From: Crocinitomicaceae bacterium
GTDB taxonomy: Bacteria; Bacteroidota; Bacteroidia; Flavobacteriales_D; Crocinitomicaceae
NCBI GenBank assembly: GCA_021740745.1
Contig: JAIOZF010000018.1
Span: forward strand, 1 to 44,264
Direction: 5' to 3'
Length of the DNA: 44,264 nt
Made by a program: the position numbers and the translations under genes. Below the pieces are notes generated by a model. It saw only the letters and a program-made list of their open reading frames with translations, was not told the DNA's origin and did not search any database. Below, piece after piece: positions 41,287 to 44,264 of this stretch; position 1 is the first letter of the stretch, and every line of letters starts with the position of its first letter.

Positions 41287-42014
41287 CAGTTAGTTAGATT
41301 TAAAATGTCGTTCATAGTGAAAATTCCTTTTTTGCCATATAGCCATTCTGCTGCAATGACCGCTCCTAGCGCAAATCCTTTTCGATTATGTGCTTGGTGT
41401 GTCATCGAAATCGTATCAATTTCGGATGAATATGTTACGGTATGTGTACCTGGGACATCTGGTAAACGGTGAGAAGTAATTCCCAATTGACCTTCAGCTG
41501 TATGGGGCTCTTTTTCTTCGCCAAGCACCCAAGAAATATAATCTGGATTATTTTGCATTATGCCATCTGCAATCGTGATAGCAGTTCCGCTTGGTGCGTC
41601 CAATTTTTGTAGATGATGAATTTCTTCTACACATGCTGTGTAGTCAGATTTACCAGCCATTAATTGCGCCAGTCGTTTGTTGATTTCAAAGAAAATATTT
41701 ACTCCAATACTGAAATTACTTGCATGTAACAAACTTCCATTGTTTGAAGAAACCATATTTTCCACTTCAGGCAAACGTTCTTGCCATGCAGTAGTTCCAA
41801 CAACGACAGGGATTGAATGCTGCATGCAATAGTGAATGTGTTCAACCGCTAATTCAGGTTGAGTAAATTCAATCGCAACGTCAATAGGCAATTCAGCAAG
41901 TTTAGAGATAGCAAATTCTTTGTTTACTTTGGCTACAATAGTATGTCCGCGTTCAAGTGCAATTTGTTCAATTGCTTTGCCCATTTTACCGTAACCAATC
42001 AATGCTATGTTCAT
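41286..42014 (-). CDS. dapB: 4-Hydroxy-tetrahydrodipicolinate reductase
   Basis: About 242 residues. The NAD(P)-binding start MNIALIGYGKMGKAIEQIA and the catalytic EIHHLQKLDAPSGTAI motif, with its His and Lys, are clear. It reduces dihydrodipicolinate in lysine and meso-diaminopimelate synthesis, linking to peptidoglycan. ATG 42014 is the proper start; an upstream in-frame TTG at 42023 lies in the promoter. It overlaps lepB by one base. Confidence 0.95.
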   Translation of the reverse strand: MNIALIGYGKMGKAIEQIALERGHTIVAKVNKEFAISKLAELPIDVAIEFTQPELAVEHIHYCMQHSIPVVVGTTAWQERLPEVENMVSSNNGSLLHASNFSIGVNIFFEINKRLAQLMAGKSDYTACVEEIHHLQKLDAPSGTAITIADGIMQNNPDYISWVLGEEKEPHTAEGQLGITSHRLPDVPGTHTVTYSSEIDTISMTHQAHNRKGFALGAVIAAEWLYGKKGIFTMNDILNLTN

Positions 42015-42020
42015 TTCTAA

Positions 42021-42028
42021 CAAAAATA
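42021..42028 (-). promoter_or_regulatory. Possible internal promoter element ahead of dapB
   Basis: On the minus strand this reads TATTTTTG. It ends only 6 bases before the dapB ATG, so a transcript from it would be nearly leaderless. The -33 part is not clear. Confidence 0.35.
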
Positions 42029-42055
42029 AAATAATCGCAAACTTGCGAGGCGAAT

Positions 42056-42607
42056 TTAACGAAAATTAAGGGATAATAACAAACCAGGATTACGATTGTA
42101 AAGCACGGTTGGTCGAACATTCAACGTAAGATCTTTTGAAATATCAAATCGAACAAAATGCGCCTCAACTCCTGCATCAGCAATTTGAAGTAAGTAAATC
42201 GCCCCCACTGCAAGAATCGACAAGTCGCGGCGATCTAAGTGTTGATTGTACAATGTCAGCACACCAAAATCATCGTAATCAGCCCAGTCCGGATTCAAAG
42301 CGTTCCCTTCTTGACGATTCGTATATTCAGTTTTCAAGGATTTTTGAAGAAGTTGATTCTTAACCAGAAAATATCCAGTAGTTCCTAGTCCAGCATAAAT
42401 CAATGGGACTTTCCAATATGCTTTTTTCTTGCCCTTTGGCATTGCAATATGGTTGTAGACTTGACCTGATCCAGGTATGATTGCAGAAAAAATCATTGCC
42501 TTTTTTACCGAATGAACAGTATCATTAGGAATAGAAGTTGTGTCAACTTGTGCGAAGAAACAAGTAGAAAAAAAAATAAAGATGAATGAGACTTTAAAGC
42601 CTTTCAT
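42056..42607 (-). CDS. DUF5683 family exported/membrane protein
   Basis: A 183-residue protein. After a signal peptide (KGFKVSFIFIFFSTCFFAQ), the core KAMIFSAIIPGSGQVYN and WKVPLIYAGLGTTGYFL is the conserved DUF5683 membrane region, with a further hydrophobic helix at LSILAVGAIYLLQIADAGVEAH. In Bacteroidota this gene regularly stands between parB and dapB, though its function is unknown. It overlaps the parB stop by one base (TAATG). Association with the envelope or chromosome segregation is an inference from position. Confidence 0.88.
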   Translation of the reverse strand: MKGFKVSFIFIFFSTCFFAQVDTTSIPNDTVHSVKKAMIFSAIIPGSGQVYNHIAMPKGKKKAYWKVPLIYAGLGTTGYFLVKNQLLQKSLKTEYTNRQEGNALNPDWADYDDFGVLTLYNQHLDRRDLSILAVGAIYLLQIADAGVEAHFVRFDISKDLTLNVRPTVLYNRNPGLLLSLNFR

Positions 42608-43518
42608 TATTTATTCAGTAACTGAATAATGCGATTCAAGTCTACTTCAGAATTGAAGTTAACAATGATTTTACCACTTCCGCCATTTGATTTTTTAATT
42701 TCAATTTTAGCAGAAAGCTTGTCACTTAAATGTTCTTTGAATACAAATTGTTTATCCGAAATATCGGCACTTGATTTCGATTTTTCTTTTGGATTTGCTT
42801 GTGTATCGCGTGGCTCAACATATCCTTCGCGAACCAATGCTTCGGCATCACGAACAGAAAGTCCATCTTCCACTATACGAGCATAAATTGCAAGCTGCAG
42901 CGCTTCATCACCAACAGAAACCAAGGCACGTGCATGGCCCATCGAAATTACATTGTCACGAACAGCAGCTTGAATATCCGCAGGAAGTTTTAACAAACGT
43001 AAATGATTGGTAATACTTGAACGTGACTTAGCAATTTTCTGACTCAATTGATCTTGTGTCAATGAACATTCTTCAATCAATCGGGAGTATGAAAGAGCTA
43101 CTTCGATAGAATTTAAGTCCTCTCGCTGAATGTTTTCAACCAATGCCATTTCTAACATTGTTTGGTCATTTGCGACACGAATGTATGCAGGAACTTCTTT
43201 TAATCCAGCTAATTGAGAAGCACGAAAACGTCTTTCACCTGAAATTAATTGGTATTTATCACGACCTAATTTACGAACCGTTAAAGGTTGAATGATTCCG
43301 TGAATAGAAATTGATTGACTCAATTCTTCTAACGCACTTTTTTCAAAGTTCGTTCGCGGATTGAAAGGATTTGCTTCTATGCTATCAATGGATAACATAG
43401 ATACAGAACCAACCACTCCAGCATTTGAAGATTTTGAAGTAATGTCTGTTTCAGTATTTTCAAGTAAGGCACTTAAACCTTTTCCCAGTGGTGGACGCTT
43501 TTTTGTATTAGAGCTCAT
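42607..43518 (-). CDS. parB: Chromosome partition protein ParB
   Basis: A 303-residue CTP-dependent DNA clamp. The N-terminal ParB nuclease-like domain shows NPRTNFEKSALEELSQSI and GERRFRASQLAGLKEVPAYI (CTP/parS region). The helix-turn-helix is LSQKIAKSRSSITNHLRLL, and the C-terminal dimer domain follows a charged linker. The start PPLGKGLSALLE is the classical ParA-interacting tail. It overlaps parA by 11 bases. Confidence 0.96.
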   Translation of the reverse strand: MSSNTKKRPPLGKGLSALLENTETDITSKSSNAGVVGSVSMLSIDSIEANPFNPRTNFEKSALEELSQSISIHGIIQPLTVRKLGRDKYQLISGERRFRASQLAGLKEVPAYIRVANDQTMLEMALVENIQREDLNSIEVALSYSRLIEECSLTQDQLSQKIAKSRSSITNHLRLLKLPADIQAAVRDNVISMGHARALVSVGDEALQLAIYARIVEDGLSVRDAEALVREGYVEPRDTQANPKEKSKSSADISDKQFVFKEHLSDKLSAKIEIKKSNGGSGKIIVNFNSEVDLNRIIQLLNK

Positions 43519-44264
43519 CGTTAAACTGAATTATTTTATCGTCGTTGCCGATTTTTGTAGAATTGTTCTTTTGTAAAACTTCACGTGTAAAGTTAAGGTA
43601 ATTGATTGAACCCTTGCTTGCGGCATCGTGCATAACAATCGTTTCACCATAACTTGGAGCTTCACCTAATTTTGTATTTCTGTGAATGACCGTGTCAAAA
43701 ACCAATTCCTGAAAATGGGTTTTAACTTCTTCTACAACCTGATTTGCAAGTCGCAAACGCGTGTCATACATTGTCAGCAAAATGCCTTCGATTTCTAAAT
43801 TTTGATTTAATCGTCCTTGAACAATTTTAATCGTATTCAATAATTTTCCTAATCCTTCCAAAGCAAAATACTCGCATTGAACTGGAATCATAACTGAATC
43901 AGCCGCAGTTAAAGCATTTACTGTAATTAATCCCAAAGAAGGAGAACAATCAATAATGATGAAATCGTATTGATCGCGGATTTTTTCCAAGGCCATTTTC
44001 AACATGTGCTCGCGATTTGGAAGATTAATCATCTCCAATTCAGCTCCAACTAAATCAATATGGGAAGGAAGAATATCTAAATTAGGATTGCCTGTATGGA
44101 TAATTAATTCCGCTGGATTAACTTCATTAATCAAACAATCATAAATATTTCGTGTGCTTTTTGGATCTAGGCCAACACCTGATGTGGCATTCGCTTGCGG
44201 GTCAGCATCTACAATCAGTGTTTTATATTCCAACACACCTAAACAACCACCCAAATTAATGGCA
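43508..44264 (-). CDS. parA: Chromosome partition ATPase ParA (5' end cut by the window)
   Basis: The frame runs from the right edge (first full codon GCC at 44261-44263, residues A-I-N-L-G-G) to 43508. The deviant Walker A (KGGVGKTT) therefore lies just outside. Visible are LIVDADPQANATSG (Walker A' region), the FIIIDCSPSLGLITVNAL Walker B segment, VQCEYFALEGLGKLL and NTKLGEAPSYGETIV. ParA forms ATP-dependent gradients on the nucleoid that move ParB-parS complexes. It is probably the first gene of the parA-parB-DUF5683-dapB-lepB-wbqC cluster. Confidence 0.96.
   Translation of the reverse strand, partial: AINLGGCLGVLEYKTLIVDADPQANATSGVGLDPKSTRNIYDCLINEVNPAELIIHTGNPNLDILPSHIDLVGAELEMINLPNREHMLKMALEKIRDQYDFIIIDCSPSLGLITVNALTAADSVMIPVQCEYFALEGLGKLLNTIKIVQGRLNQNLEIEGILLTMYDTRLRLANQVVEEVKTHFQELVFDTVIHRNTKLGEAPSYGETIVMHDAASKGSINYLNFTREVLQKNNSTKIGNDDKIIQFNDEL

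Noticed and set aside
43577-43592. CACGTG-centred sequence inside parA, resembling parS
   Set aside because: Only about 10 of 16 positions match the TGTTTCACGTGAAACA consensus and the outer arms differ, so it is not a confident parS site.
1-44264. Search for CRISPR arrays, tRNA/rRNA genes, transposases, toxin-antitoxin pairs, prophage or defence islands
   Set aside because: No regular spacer repeats, no tRNA-like T-arm or cloverleaf, and no recognisable mobile or defence proteins were seen on either strand; tRNA absence was judged by eye and not by a scan program.

Overview
The window is 44 kb of AT-rich chromosome from a member of the Bacteroidota, most likely the order Flavobacteriales. 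Four things point there. Promoters follow the Bacteroidota pattern (TTTG or TTG, 19-20 bases, TAnnTTTG) and not the E. coli pattern, and start codons lack Shine-Dalgarno leaders. Gene families include DUF5683, DUF1684, a bTHX ribosomal protein, a short AMP nucleosidase and a short MenE. LepB has the large insertion typical of this phylum. The parA-parB-DUF5683-dapB-lepB-wbqC order is also known from it. Genus-level placement (for example near Fluviicola/Crocinitomicaceae) would be a guess. The region is core chromosome: I see no prophage, transposase, CRISPR array, rRNA or tRNA.

Layout. 1-7.7 kb: the 3' end of an outer-membrane BamA/D15-type barrel gene, a UvrD/PcrA helicase, fructose-bisphosphate aldolase with accD, a Tat-exported pirin with DoxX, an endonuclease III without iron-sulfur cysteines, and an RRM protein. 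7.8-16.7 kb: an atypical SDR, mscL-recR, smpB, a membrane J-domain protein overlapping menE, an exported thioredoxin, ribosomal protein S1 with a structured leader, an exported small helical protein, an LRR lipoprotein and a CPBP protease. 16.9-22.7 kb: a DUF1015-yggS-DUF1684-amn operon and the serC-serA serine pathway with a hairpin between its two genes, then bTHX with a histone-like tail. 22.8-29.9 kb: trmH, an alkaline-phosphatase-superfamily lipoprotein, an HU gene, an ArsR regulator apparently cut by an in-frame stop, fmt, a MATE exporter and an RlmI-like methyltransferase, with several small repeat elements. 30.1-38.7 kb: an unknown protein, an ABC ATPase and a YihY protein with overlapping ends, an XRE-S24 regulator, recQ, ilvE, an exported propeller-like protein and an EEP-family hydrolase. 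38.8-44.3 kb: the tightly packed chromosome partition/lysine/signal peptidase cluster, running off the right edge inside parA.

Genes are packed with 1-4 base stop/start overlaps in operons. Several convergent pairs share one bidirectional hairpin terminator. The most interesting signals are in the DNA and RNA between genes: two leader hairpins before rpsA whose loops are complementary, a REP-like hairpin between serC and serA with a sequence relative near 28.6 kb, an 18-bp inverted repeat beside fmt, a 13-bp tandem array ending at the rlmI stop codon, and paired TTATCAACA repeats upstream of the HU promoter. I found no clearly new multi-gene system. DUF1015 next to the serine genes is the best candidate for an undescribed enzymatic function.
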